Assembly: GCA_035573675.1 (NCBI GenBank)
Contig: DATMAB010000007.1
Span: forward strand, 62,001-126,000
DNA: 64,000 bases
Direction: 5' to 3'
Source of the DNA: Terriglobales bacterium
GTDB taxonomy: Bacteria; Acidobacteriota; Terriglobia; Terriglobales; Acidobacteriaceae
This document shows, piece after piece, positions 35,079 to 42,849 of this stretch (position 1 is the first letter of the stretch; each line of letters begins with the position of its first letter). The notes under the pieces were generated by a model that was not told where the DNA came from, ran no database searches, and was given only the letters and a program-made list of their open reading frames with translations. Position numbers and translations under genes: made by a program.

Positions 35079-35606
35079 ATGATCGTCTACTTCGTGCGTC
35101 ACGCCAGCGCCGGCCAGAGGAAGAACGATCCGGTCAAGGATGAAAAGCGCGCGCTCGATGAGTCCGGAGTCGAGCAATGCAGCCTGATGGGCCGTACTCT
35201 GGCGGCGTTGGACGCCCACGTGGACGCCGTGGTTTCCAGCCCGCTGAAGCGCGCTTCGCAAACTGCGTCGCTGGTGGGCAACGAGATGGGGCACGAAGGG
35301 CGGCTCATCCTCGACGACGCTCTGCGGCCCGAAGCCACTTTCGCGCAGTTCCGCGAACTGCTCGGACGCCACGAGCGCGCCGAGGCCATCATGGTGGTCG
35401 GCCACAATCCCAATCTCAGCGAGTTCCTCGGACGCCTGCTGGGCGGCGCTTCCGCCGAATCCGCTTTCGACCTGAAGAAGGGCGCGGTGGCCAAAGTCGA
35501 AGTGGACCGCCGCGGCGCCCTGCTGCACTGGGTGCTCACACCCAAACTCGTGCGCGCCGTTCAGGAAAGCCTGGCGGCCGGCTCGCGCTCCAAGAGCAAG
35601 AAATAG
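35079..35606 (+). CDS. sixA: Phosphohistidine phosphatase SixA
   Basis: A 175-residue short histidine phosphatase. YFVRHASAGQ at the N-terminus holds the nucleophilic His, VSSPLKRASQTA follows, and VVGHNPNLSEFLGRLLGG carries the second His. SixA removes phosphate from phosphohistidine proteins. Its neighbours are polyphosphate genes, so it may act on a histidine-phosphorylated enzyme such as PPK1; that is a guess. The ATG is at 35079 after CCGGAAA. Confidence 0.9.
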   Translation: MIVYFVRHASAGQRKNDPVKDEKRALDESGVEQCSLMGRTLAALDAHVDAVVSSPLKRASQTASLVGNEMGHEGRLILDDALRPEATFAQFRELLGRHERAEAIMVVGHNPNLSEFLGRLLGGASAESAFDLKKGAVAKVEVDRRGALLHWVLTPKLVRAVQESLAAGSRSKSKK

Positions 35607-35619
35607 AGCCTGAACCGCG

Positions 35620-37167
35620 CTACGCGAGTCTTGCTTCCAATTCCCGCCCGAACACCTCGCGGAAGTACCCGCGCTCTTTGCCCAGCGCCCACAGTTCCAG
35701 ATCGGCCCCGGTGCGCCGCCGCGCTTTCAAACGCAGCGCGACGCGCCCGTCCTTCACCTGTGCGGCCAGGCCGGTGACGGCGTCGCGGCGTCCCTGGTTG
35801 AGCGCCGCCGCCAGCCGGATGAGGCAGACGGCCTTGGGCAGCCGCACGCGGTCCGCCGCCGACAGCACTTTCACCATGCGATCGCCGGAGGCCGGCTTCG
35901 ATTTGCCCAGATACCGCGCCATGGCGGCGATGATCCTCCGCTGCCCGGGCGTGAATCCGAAGATCTCCGAGTGCGCGATGATGTAATAGCTGTGCCGCCA
36001 GCGCCCGGCGCGGTTGATGAAGTTGCCTACTTCGTGCAGCATGGCCGCCGCCGAAAGCCACTCCTGGTACTCAGGCGGGAGGCGATGCACCCGGCGCAGC
36101 CGGCGGAACAGCTCCATCGCCAGGTCCCGGACCTTGCGGGCGTGCGGCATGTCCACCTGGTAGTGCTCGCCGGCGCGCAGCAGCGCGTCCCAGCGGTCGC
36201 TCTCGATCTGCCGGCGCGAGCGCGTGCGCCGGTCGTAATGGGCGGCCATCTCCGCCAGCACTCCGTCGCGCAGGCCCAGCGGCGAATAGCGGAAGGAGCG
36301 CAGCTCGCAGCGCTGCATCACCTCCGCGAAGACGGTGGCGCCGGCCACGATGATCTCCGCCCGTCGCGGCCCGATGCCCTGCAGGTGCATGCGCTCGTCC
36401 AGGCTCATCTTGGCCAGCTTCTTCGCCAGTTTCGTCGCGGCCGCACGCGAGACCACCACGCGCCGTTCCTTCCGCCGTCCGCGCCTGCGGCCCTCGCGCT
36501 TGCGCGATGCCATGTAGCCCGCGATCGCCGCCGCCGTGCCCGAGGTCGCGATCACCAGTCGCGGACGCGCCGCCGCTATTCCTGGTGCGTTGCGGGCGAC
36601 TTCTTCGGCGATGAACTCGCGCAGCCGTTCCATCTCGTATTTCTTGGGCGGGTCGTGCTCCAGGAACTCACGCGTCAGGCGCACCGCGCCCAGCGGCAGG
36701 CTCACCGTTTCGCGAATGTGCCCGCGCGCCGAGACGGTCAGCTCGCAGCTCCCGCCGCCCAGGTCGATCAGCAGCACCGGAGCTTCCGGCAGCCGCAGAC
36801 TGGCCAGGATGCCCAGGTGGATGAGGCGCGCTTCCTCGAGGCCCGAGATGACCTCCACGCGCCAGCCGGTCGTGGAGTGCACCCAGTCACTGAAGGCCTG
36901 GGCGTTGCGCGCGTCGCGCAGCGCGCTGGTCGCCACCACCCGCACCGCGTCCGCGCCATGCTTCTGCACCGCGCGATGGAAGCGCTCCAGCACCTTCACC
37001 GTCTGCGCCATGGCCTGCGGCGCCAGCAGCCCGGCAGCGAATACCGATTCGCCCAGCCGCGTCACTTCGCGGTCCTCGTGCAGCGGCTCCAGCCGCCGCC
37101 GCGCCAGGCGCGCGATCTTCAGCCGCACCGAGTTCGACCCGATATCCACCGCCGCGAACACCGGCAT
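35620..37167 (-). CDS. ppx: Ppx/GppA family phosphatase with HD-like domain
   Basis: A 515-residue exopolyphosphatase or guanosine pentaphosphatase. The ASKHA-fold phosphatase domain has VDIGSNSVRL, VVATSALRDARN, LLIDLGGGSCELT and VIATSGTAAAIAGY. A C-terminal HD-type domain follows (AAAMLHEVGNFINRAGRWRHSYYIIAHSEIFGF). It degrades polyphosphate made by PPK1 or hydrolyses pppGpp; which one cannot be told from sequence. It converges on sixA with 13 bp between. Confidence 0.92.
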   Translation of the reverse strand: MPVFAAVDIGSNSVRLKIARLARRRLEPLHEDREVTRLGESVFAAGLLAPQAMAQTVKVLERFHRAVQKHGADAVRVVATSALRDARNAQAFSDWVHSTTGWRVEVISGLEEARLIHLGILASLRLPEAPVLLIDLGGGSCELTVSARGHIRETVSLPLGAVRLTREFLEHDPPKKYEMERLREFIAEEVARNAPGIAAARPRLVIATSGTAAAIAGYMASRKREGRRRGRRKERRVVVSRAAATKLAKKLAKMSLDERMHLQGIGPRRAEIIVAGATVFAEVMQRCELRSFRYSPLGLRDGVLAEMAAHYDRRTRSRRQIESDRWDALLRAGEHYQVDMPHARKVRDLAMELFRRLRRVHRLPPEYQEWLSAAAMLHEVGNFINRAGRWRHSYYIIAHSEIFGFTPGQRRIIAAMARYLGKSKPASGDRMVKVLSAADRVRLPKAVCLIRLAAALNQGRRDAVTGLAAQVKDGRVALRLKARRRTGADLELWALGKERGYFREVFGRELEARLA

Positions 37168-37179
37168 GGCCGACAGTGT

Positions 37180-37214
37180 GAAGGAAAAAGGAAAAATGAA
37201 AAAGGAAAAAGGGA
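37180..37214. repeat. Heptamer array 7
   Basis: Five units of the type GAAGGAA, AAAGGAA, AAATGAA immediately upstream (minus sense) of the ppx-type start at 37167. Confidence 0.55.
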
Positions 37215-37257
37215 GACCGATCCAATCGGCCGCTTACTTGCTCGCCTCTGGCTGCCT

Positions 37258-37324
37258 TCATCTCGAGCGCGGGAGGGACCCAAGCGAACTCACCAGCTTG
37301 GGAAACCCAAGCGAGGGACCTCGG
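37258..37324. repeat. Hairpin repeat family, diverged copy
   Basis: TTCATCTCGAGCG (37257-37269) and CGAGGGACCTCGG (37312-37324), with an internal partial duplication of CCCAAGCGA. The arms are less complementary than in other copies. Confidence 0.5.
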
Positions 37325-37369
37325 TTTTGCTTTCCGAAAAATTCCAGCTTGGCCGTCTCTGTCCCGTCC

Positions 37370-37375
37370 TATAAT
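37370..37375 (+). promoter_or_regulatory. -10 box adjacent to the MEDS gene start
   Basis: TATAAT ends 7 nt before the ATG at 37383, so transcription would start at or next to the start codon: a leaderless mRNA candidate. Confidence 0.45.
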
Positions 37376-37382
37376 CGCCAGG

Positions 37383-38252
37383 ATGCCCGAGGCGCACGTC
37401 GTCGAGATCGGTTGCGAAGAAGTCTGGCGCCAGATCTCCAACTACGTGGAAAACGACCTTGACCCCGCCCTGCGCCTCCGCATGGAAGAACATTTCAAGG
37501 CCTGCAAGCGCTGCAGCGCCGTGCTCGACGGCGCCCGCAATCTGGTGCAGTTGGTCGGCGACGGCAAGGCATTCGATCTGCCCGCCGGCTTCTCCGAGCG
37601 CCTCCGTGCCCGCCTGCAGGAGCATGCGGCTTCCGCTTCGGCCCAGGTCGTCCCCGCGCCGCTGGAAATCCCCATCGGCATTACCGGCGACCGCGTCCCG
37701 CTCGGCTCCCACCTCATCTATTTCTGGGAGAGCGACCAGGACTTTGACCGTGGCGTGCGCTTCTTCCATCCCGGACTGGGCAAGGGCGAGCATTGCATCG
37801 CCTTCGGCCACGACGAGGCGCTGGAAAAAGTCCTCATGGCTCTGCGTGCGCAGGGATACGACCCCGACCTGCTCATCCAGAAACGCGAACTGACTGTGCT
37901 GCGCCGCCACGCCGCTGCCGAGGTCACACTCTCCGACATCAGCGACGTGATGCACGCCGCCCTGAACTCCGGCTCTACCGCCATCCGCTTCCTCGGCAAC
38001 CTCGGCCTGGGACGCGATCCGCTGCCCGCGGGCGAGAACGATGTGCTCGAACTGGAGAACCGCGTGGACGCGCTCATCACCGGCTTCCCCTGCGTGGTGG
38101 TCTGCATGTACGACGTGCGCACCCTGCCCGGCCGCATGATCCTCAAGGGCGGCTTGGAGCAGCATCGGCTCGCGGTGCACGCCGACGGCGTCCATGAGAA
38201 CCCCTACTACCGCCCGGGGCCCTTCTCAGCCGCCTCGCGGCATGTGCACTAG
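37383..38252 (+). CDS. Zinc-finger plus MEDS domain protein
   Basis: A 289-residue soluble protein. Residues 10-50 form an anti-sigma-type zinc finger (CEEVWRQISNYVENDLD, HFKACKRCSAVLD). Residues 100-275 form a MEDS (DcmR sensory) domain: GSHLIYFWESDQDFDRGVRFFHPGLGKGEHCIAFGHD starts it and VVVCMYDVRTLPG is near its end. MEDS domains are thought to sense small molecules and share a fold with KaiC-like ATPases, but no Walker A is visible here. The combination suggests an anti-sigma switch controlled by ligand binding; partner unknown. Confidence 0.8.
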   Translation: MPEAHVVEIGCEEVWRQISNYVENDLDPALRLRMEEHFKACKRCSAVLDGARNLVQLVGDGKAFDLPAGFSERLRARLQEHAASASAQVVPAPLEIPIGITGDRVPLGSHLIYFWESDQDFDRGVRFFHPGLGKGEHCIAFGHDEALEKVLMALRAQGYDPDLLIQKRELTVLRRHAAAEVTLSDISDVMHAALNSGSTAIRFLGNLGLGRDPLPAGENDVLELENRVDALITGFPCVVVCMYDVRTLPGRMILKGGLEQHRLAVHADGVHENPYYRPGPFSAASRHVH

Positions 38253-38293
38253 AGTCTTTCTCTGCCGGCAGAGATTGCCGTCTGCCACCCGGC

Positions 38294-38561
38294 TTAGGCC
38301 TTCCAACCTCGCAAGGCGTAATATTTTTCTTTTGGTTCCGCAGTCAGCGGATGGATGCCGTGCTTGCGGGTCCACCAGAAATGCACACTCAGCCCGATGG
38401 CCGCCATCGCCACCAGCCACAGCCACGACCAGGGCGGCCCACCGTTCGCCACAACCCGTAGCTGATTCCCAGCACCATCCCGTGCTTCAGCAAGCGTCTC
38501 CAGGCCGGCGTGCGCTCTTCAAAACGCCGAAGATCAGCAGTCCGGGAATGATGATGGCGGC
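38294..38561 (-). pseudogene. Remnant of a small membrane protein gene
   Basis: Reading the minus strand in changing frames gives IIIPGLLIFGVLK, then ERTPAWRRLLKHGMVLGISYGLW, then NGGPPWSWLWLVAMAAIG and a normal C-terminus (FWWTRKHGIHPLTAEPKEKY through RGWKA, stop at 38294). At least two frameshifts break it. It appears to be a decayed 2TM-type membrane protein. No intact gene lies in 38253-38533. Confidence 0.55.
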
Positions 38562-39052
38562 CTACACCAGGAGTTCGACGAGCAGAAGTTGTCGTCGAGA
38601 AACGTTGCCCACGGTTTGATGAGCCAGACCGGTAAGCGCTCTAGGAAGCGAGTACGCTCTTGGTCCTTTGGCGACCAGTAGCCGGGTGCGTCATAGCCGA
38701 AATCGAGGGGAGCGCCCGTGTGCCATTCCTCATAATGACCGCATTTCCAGCGCATTTCCTTGAGGTCGTCGAGAGTGACGCCCGTCCGCGTGTTGCGGAT
38801 ACGGGCACGGTTGTAACAGTCGGAGCAGAGCAGGCTGATTTGGGTCAGCTTCTCCGATTCCTCGTTCCAACCATCGTGGGTGGCACGGATCAGTTCGCAC
38901 TCGTCGCACCAGGCGTCGGGGAAGGGATTGTCCTCGGTCGGCTCATTGCGGTTGAAGCCTCGGCCGATAGCGTCGTCGCCGATCAGGTGGTGACAGACGA
39001 AGGCTTCGGCGCGCTCGCCGCGCGTCTCGCACTGGACGGTTTTCGGGGCCAT
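38534..39052 (-). CDS. Zinc-ribbon/DUF2199-like protein, probably truncated
   Basis: A 172-residue protein. Residues 1-80 carry cysteine/histidine pairs (CETRGERAEAFVCHHL, WCDECE, CSDCYNRAR). Residues 100-135 (KCGHYEEWHTGAPLDFGYDAPGYW) resemble the start of DUF2199. The final residues FCSSNSWCRPPSSFPDC run into the broken membrane-protein gene and are not family-like, so the true C-terminus has been lost. Function unknown. Confidence 0.55.
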   Translation of the reverse strand: MAPKTVQCETRGERAEAFVCHHLIGDDAIGRGFNRNEPTEDNPFPDAWCDECELIRATHDGWNEESEKLTQISLLCSDCYNRARIRNTRTGVTLDDLKEMRWKCGHYEEWHTGAPLDFGYDAPGYWSPKDQERTRFLERLPVWLIKPWATFLDDNFCSSNSWCRPPSSFPDC

Positions 39053-39143
39053 GCGTGCACTATCCTAACCCCACCCCCCTCCGCACCCGGCGGCTGTAGC
39101 CGTCATGCTCCCGCCCTAAGGAGCGAAAGGGTTCGGATTCCTA

Positions 39144-39170
39144 GCTTATCGCTGATTGCTTATTGCTGCA
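39144..39170. repeat. Heptamer array 8
   Basis: Units GCTTATC, GCTGATT, GCTTATT, GCTGCAT just before a strong promoter. Confidence 0.55.
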
Positions 39171-39178
39171 TTTTTTCC

Positions 39179-39206
39179 TTGACAAACCGCTATGTCATGC
39201 TATACT
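39179..39206 (+). promoter_or_regulatory. Strong sigma-70 promoter
   Basis: TTGACA (39179-39184), 16-bp spacer, TATACT (39201-39206). It lies in the 316-bp AT-richer gap before the gene at 39369, leaving a leader of about 155 nt that contains three AATATTTTG-like repeats. Confidence 0.75.
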
Positions 39207-39249
39207 CTCACGTGATTGAATCGCATTGTGCAATAACCGCTTTGTTATG

Positions 39250-39331
39250 AATATTTTGACCCTTAATCTCTTTGGCCTCAATATTTTGCCCGCTTCCCTC
39301 TCGTTAACCAGCGCCTTTTCAATACTTTAAC
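39250..39331. repeat. Three AATATTTTG-type direct repeats in the leader
   Basis: AATATTTTGAC at 39250, AATATTTTGCC at 39280 and AATACTTTAAC at 39321, spaced 30 and 41 bp. They lie between promoter and gene; a regulator binding site is possible. Confidence 0.4.
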
Positions 39332-39368
39332 GGAAATGGGGGGAGGGGTATCTACCGGAGTCTCAGCC

Positions 39369-39872
39369 ATGTCCCAGCTTCGCCTCTGCCGTCACGTCAA
39401 GGCCAACGGTACCTTCTGCGGGTCCGCTGCCCTCAAGCGCGAGTACTTCTGCTACTTCCACCTCCGCGACCGCCAGCGCCGCGAGGTCCTGCGTCGCGCT
39501 TGCCAGGCGTCCGTGAAGGACACCGACGTCTTCGAAACCCTCGACCTGCCCGTCCTCGAGGACGCCAACGCCATCCAGGTCGCAACTTCCGCCGTTTTCC
39601 ACGCTCTCGGCGCGCGCCAGATTCGCCCTCGCCGCGCCGCCCTCATGCTCTACGCCCTGCAGATCGCCCACGCCAACCTGCCCGGCGTCAAACTCAAACA
39701 CTGGCCCGGCGACCTTGTCCTCGACCGTGACTACAACCCCATCGAACTCGACCTCGAGGAGGACGAACCGAAGGAAGAGGAAATGGAAGAGGAAGAAGCA
39801 GGGAAGAAGGAACCCGCCCTCGCGGCTGGCGCTCTCCCTGAGGCCGCCTCTGCCACCGAAGCCGCATCCTAG
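39369..39872 (+). CDS. Conserved hypothetical protein with CxH/CYFH motif
   Basis: A 167-residue soluble protein. The N-terminus MSQLRLCRHVKANGTFCGS and REYFCYFHLRDRQRR supply a C-H-C-C-H set that could bind zinc. A helical middle (ANAIQVATSAVFHALGARQIRPRRAALMLYALQ) and an acidic Glu-rich tail follow. I know related N-termini only from Acidobacteriota-type hypothetical proteins. The ATG at 39369 starts directly before the motif; the upstream 11 codons look non-coding. Function unknown. Confidence 0.7.
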   Translation: MSQLRLCRHVKANGTFCGSAALKREYFCYFHLRDRQRREVLRRACQASVKDTDVFETLDLPVLEDANAIQVATSAVFHALGARQIRPRRAALMLYALQIAHANLPGVKLKHWPGDLVLDRDYNPIELDLEEDEPKEEEMEEEEAGKKEPALAAGALPEAASATEAAS

Positions 39873-39903
39873 ACATGAGTACAATGGCGCTCAGGAAGAC
39901 CTG

Positions 39904-39931
39904 CTAGAAACTCGAAACTGGAAACTCGAAA
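39904..39931. repeat. Heptamer array 9
   Basis: Four units CTAGAAA, CTCGAAA, CTGGAAA, CTCGAAA ending 2 bp before the GTG start of the next gene. Confidence 0.6.
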
Positions 39932-39933
39932 CG

Positions 39934-40665
39934 GTGGTTTTCACTCCCCAACTCCGTCGCCGCATCCAGGTTGTCCTGCTGTTCTTGATGATCGTGGCCA
40001 CGATTCGCTTGGTGCGCGTGTTCCAGGAACGGCGTGAGACTACCGCAGATTTGGAACAAGCTGCGCAGAAGGCAGCGACGCCGCCGCTCCCGGCCGACTA
40101 CTATGTGGTTCCCAAGAAGCTGCACGCCTATGACCTGAAGTCCGCCGAGCAACTTACCAGGCAGCCGGTGTGGGTGCGTGAGGGCTACCGGTTCACGTTC
40201 TATCCCTGGGACGAAGTGCGGAAGCGTTCGGATTTCGGCCATCCTGCCGGATTGCTCGGTCCCATCGAGCGGCTGGAGATCAAGCAGGTCGTGCTCGACC
40301 GCTCCCCCGGCTCGCCCGACCAGCGCCAGGTGATGGCGGTATTCGAAAAGGAAGGAAAGAGCTACGCCTTCCCCTTCGGCGCCGAGCGCAAGGGCGAGTT
40401 CCGGATCTATGCCGACGAGATGCTCTTCATCCAGGACCCGCGGGAGCTCTACCGTCATTGGCCCGCCGACACCTGGGCGGCCGTCGAGCGCCATCAGGTG
40501 CTGCCCGGCATGAACGAGTTCCAGGTGACCTTCGCGGTAGGCATGGGGAGGCCCGAGCCGGAGACCGAGCCCGGCGTCAAACGCGTAACTTATCCGCGGG
40601 ATGGAAGGCCGCTTCTTGTGGTGTATCGAGATGGGAAAGTCGCGGCGGTGAGCGATAAGCAATAA
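39934..40665 (+). CDS. Membrane-anchored hypothetical protein
   Basis: A 243-residue protein with an N-terminal anchor (RRRIQVVLLFLMIVATIRLVRVF), a coiled linker and a beta-rich extracytoplasmic region (DYYVVPKKLHAYDLKSAEQL, VWVREGYRFTFYPWD, SYAFPFGAERKGEFRIYADEMLF, IQDPRELYRHWPADTWAAV). No known family recognised. The GTG at 39934 is chosen because the anchor follows at once and a heptamer array ends 2 bp earlier. The stop codon lies within the next array. Confidence 0.65.
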   Translation: MVFTPQLRRRIQVVLLFLMIVATIRLVRVFQERRETTADLEQAAQKAATPPLPADYYVVPKKLHAYDLKSAEQLTRQPVWVREGYRFTFYPWDEVRKRSDFGHPAGLLGPIERLEIKQVVLDRSPGSPDQRQVMAVFEKEGKSYAFPFGAERKGEFRIYADEMLFIQDPRELYRHWPADTWAAVERHQVLPGMNEFQVTFAVGMGRPEPETEPGVKRVTYPRDGRPLLVVYRDGKVAAVSDKQ

Positions 40666-40811
40666 GCGATAAGCCAAGGGCCAAAGCCAAGAACCAAGAA
40701 GCGGCTGGCGGCCGGCAGCGTGCGGCTAGCCGCTAGGGAGCTAGAAGCCAAAAGCCAAGAGCCAAAGGCCAAGAGCTAAGAGCCAAAAGCCAAAAGCGAA
40801 CCACGAAGGAC
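40651..40811. repeat. Heptamer array 10a (longest)
   Basis: About 23 units, mostly 7 bp, drifting from AGCGATA/AGCAATA through AGCCAAG to CAAAAGC/CAAGAGC. It overlaps the last codons of the preceding gene. With array 10b it fills most of the 319-bp gap 40666-40984. Confidence 0.7.
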
Positions 40812-40836
40812 GCGAAGGCAACACGAAGGGAAGGCC
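40799..40836. repeat. CACGAAGG-type repeat, copy 1
   Basis: CCACGAAGGAC, then GGCAACACGAAGGGAAGGCC. The same phrase recurs at 56078-56131. Confidence 0.5.
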
Positions 40837-40872
40837 CATCAGCAATCGTCAAGTCAGCCCTCATCAATCGTT

Positions 40873-40928
40873 CTGACCACTGACCACTGGCCACTGAACA
40901 CTGGCCACTGACCACTGGTTACTGCAGT
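40873..40928. repeat. Heptamer array 10b
   Basis: Eight units in exact phase, consensus CTGACCA/CTGGCCA, upstream of the LuxR-type gene. Confidence 0.7.
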
Positions 40929-40984
40929 TCACGTCCTTCCGGACTCTTTTCATCCTGGCCCAATGCCGCTATGCTACGCGCACC

Positions 40985-41665
40985 TTGGTAACGAAGGACT
41001 CCAAGTCGAAGAAGGCGGAGAAGCCGGGCACGCGCATTGCCGTGGTGGAGACGGATCCGCTGCGGCTGGTGGGTTTTCACGCCTTGTTTGACTCTGAGCC
41101 GGACCTGGAGATCGTGGGCGCGGCCTCGCTGGCGGAGATCACGGCGCGCTCCGACATCGACCTGGTGCTGCTGGGCAGCCGCGGCGGGCAGAACCTGTTC
41201 GACGTGATGGCGGGCGTGAAGGCTGCCCGGCCCGATCTGCGCATCATCGTGACCGGCTCGGGGGCCGACGATGAGACCATCCTGAAGGCGGTGATGGCGG
41301 GCGCCAAAGGCTACGTGGACGAGGCCGCCAGCCCGCAGGAGTTCGTGCAGGCCATCCGCATCGTGTGCCAGGGTTCGGTGTGGGCGCCGCGGCGCGTGCT
41401 TTCGATGTTCATCGAGCGCGTCACCTCCGCGCCCGGCCGCATCTTCCCGGCGGGACGCGTCACCTTCACCGACCGGGAGAAAGAAGTCCTGGAGCACCTG
41501 GTGGCAGGCCGGTCGAACAAGGAGATCGGCGCCGCCATGGGCATCGAAGAACGCACTGTCAAGGCGCACGTCGCCAAGCTGATGCGCAAGGTGGGCGTGA
41601 AGAACCGCATCGAGCTTTCCGTGCACGCCATCACCCACTCGCTGGTTTCGGCCCACTCAGCATAA
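40985..41665 (+). CDS. LuxR family regulator with degenerate receiver
   Basis: A 226-residue protein. Residues 16-130 have the receiver fold (RIAVVETDPLRLVGFHALF, IIVTGSGADDETILKAVMAGAKGYVDEA), but the phospho-Asp position is Gly64 (DLVLLGSRGGQ) and the conserved Lys is Glu (GYVDEAAS), so classical phosphorylation is unlikely. A LuxR-type HTH follows (FTDREKEVLEHLVAGRSNKEIG, TVKAHVAKLMRKV). It probably binds DNA in response to something other than phosphorylation. The start is TTG at 40985. Confidence 0.85.
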   Translation: MVTKDSKSKKAEKPGTRIAVVETDPLRLVGFHALFDSEPDLEIVGAASLAEITARSDIDLVLLGSRGGQNLFDVMAGVKAARPDLRIIVTGSGADDETILKAVMAGAKGYVDEAASPQEFVQAIRIVCQGSVWAPRRVLSMFIERVTSAPGRIFPAGRVTFTDREKEVLEHLVAGRSNKEIGAAMGIEERTVKAHVAKLMRKVGVKNRIELSVHAITHSLVSAHSA

Positions 41666-42124
41666 GAGCGGTAACCTGGGTAACCGGCGGAAGGCGCACC
41701 AGGACGCTGGCCTTCGGTAATCTTGGCCGCGACCGTCCGGTGCCGCATACTCCGCGCACCTACCACAGAACCTGGGAGACAGGGGCTGGGATCGGCGATG
41801 AGGGTCACCGGTTCCAGCCCTTAAAACTTTGGCCTGAAACCTGTTAGCGATTCTGTGACGTGCCCGATGGAGCGGCCGACCCGGTTTTGGCGGTTTCCTC
41901 TATCCCATTGAAGAACCTAGGGTTACGGTTGCAATCCTCTTATCGTATTGATTTATAAGGCACATTTCTCCCATTTAGCAGCATTTCTGCTGCGCTTTGG
42001 CCGATTTGGTGTGTTGTTTGGCCACAGAATTCTCGTCATGTCTTTTGGAATCAATAGATTGTGGAGGCACCCCTCGGCTAACTGCGGCCATCCCAGTTAA
42101 AGGTAATCCCAGGAGGTGATGGTC
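41666..42124. other. 459-bp intergenic region with promoter-like sequence
   Basis: No gene seen. A promoter-like pair TTGCAA (41929-41934) and TTTATA (41952-41957, 17-bp spacer) and a small stem GCAGCA-TTTC-TGCTGC (41978-41993) lie in an AT-richer part. A perfect anti-rRNA match AGGAGGTGA (42111-42119) closes it before the next gene. I do not recognise a riboswitch. Confidence 0.45.
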
Positions 42125-42730
42125 ATGAGTTTTTCCAAGCGCACTTATCTGATTCTGGCGATTCCGATCTTAGCGGCCTTGGTTTGGGCGAGCACAACTC
42201 TGGCGGCGCAGGGTGAGCTAACGGTTCCGGCGGGCACGGCGCTGCATGTGCGGCTGGACCACAGTCTGGCCACGAACCAGGTGAGATCGGGCGACATGTT
42301 CACGGCCACGGTTACGCGGCCGGTTGTGGTGGACGGCACGGCGGTGATTCCGGAGGGCGCGCGCGCCCGCGGCCTGGTGACATATGCCAAGGAATCCGGC
42401 CGGTTGAAGGGCGTGGCCCAACTGCAACTGACACTGGATGCCATCCAGGTGGGCGACCGCTGGTATGAAGTGCAGACCAGCGGAATCACGCGCGTGGGCG
42501 GGAATCACAAGAAGCGCAACATCCTGCTGATCGGCGGCGGCGGCGGTGGCGGCGCGCTGATCGGAGCGCTGGCGGCGGGCGGCAAGGGCGCCCTGATCGG
42601 CGGCCCCATCGGCGCCGGCGCAGGAATCGCCGTGGCCGCACTGACGGGCAAGAAGGATTTTCGCCTGCCGGCGGAGACGCCGCTGCAGTTCCGCCTCACG
42701 GAGCCCGTTTCCATGCCGCCGGTGAGCTAG
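42125..42730 (+). CDS. Secreted glycine-zipper protein (paralog A)
   Basis: A 201-residue protein. A signal peptide (MSFSKRTYLILAIPILAALVWASTTLAA) is followed by a beta domain resembling conjugation/TrbI-like barrels (LTVPAGTALHVRLDHSLATNQVRSGD, FTATVTRPVVVDGTAVIPEGARARGLV) and a glycine zipper (GGGGGGGALIGALAAGG). More than half of the residues match the protein at 50986-51630. The start ATG at 42125 lies 8 nt after AGGAGG. Function unknown, probably envelope-associated. Confidence 0.75.
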   Translation: MSFSKRTYLILAIPILAALVWASTTLAAQGELTVPAGTALHVRLDHSLATNQVRSGDMFTATVTRPVVVDGTAVIPEGARARGLVTYAKESGRLKGVAQLQLTLDAIQVGDRWYEVQTSGITRVGGNHKKRNILLIGGGGGGGALIGALAAGGKGALIGGPIGAGAGIAVAALTGKKDFRLPAETPLQFRLTEPVSMPPVS

Positions 42731-42774
42731 GCGGCGAGTCCTTCGTACGCAAGGCACTGATCTGAGGGAATGCA

Positions 42775-42813
42775 GCCGGTTCCGGCGGGTTTTTCCAGCC
42801 CGCCGGAACCGGC
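42775..42813. other. 15-bp perfect stem-loop between two envelope genes
   Basis: GCCGGTTCCGGCGGG, loop TTTTTCCAG, CCCGCCGGAACCGGC. Very stable, but no T-run follows on either strand. It may act as a transcript-stability or processing element. Confidence 0.5.
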
Positions 42814-42849
42814 GCTCATCCCCGGCGGTTCATAGAAAGGAGTGCACTC

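Noticed and set aside
42061-42124. Possible c-di-GMP or other riboswitch before paralog A
   Set aside because: The leader has promoter-like and hairpin features but I could not match a known aptamer core by eye.
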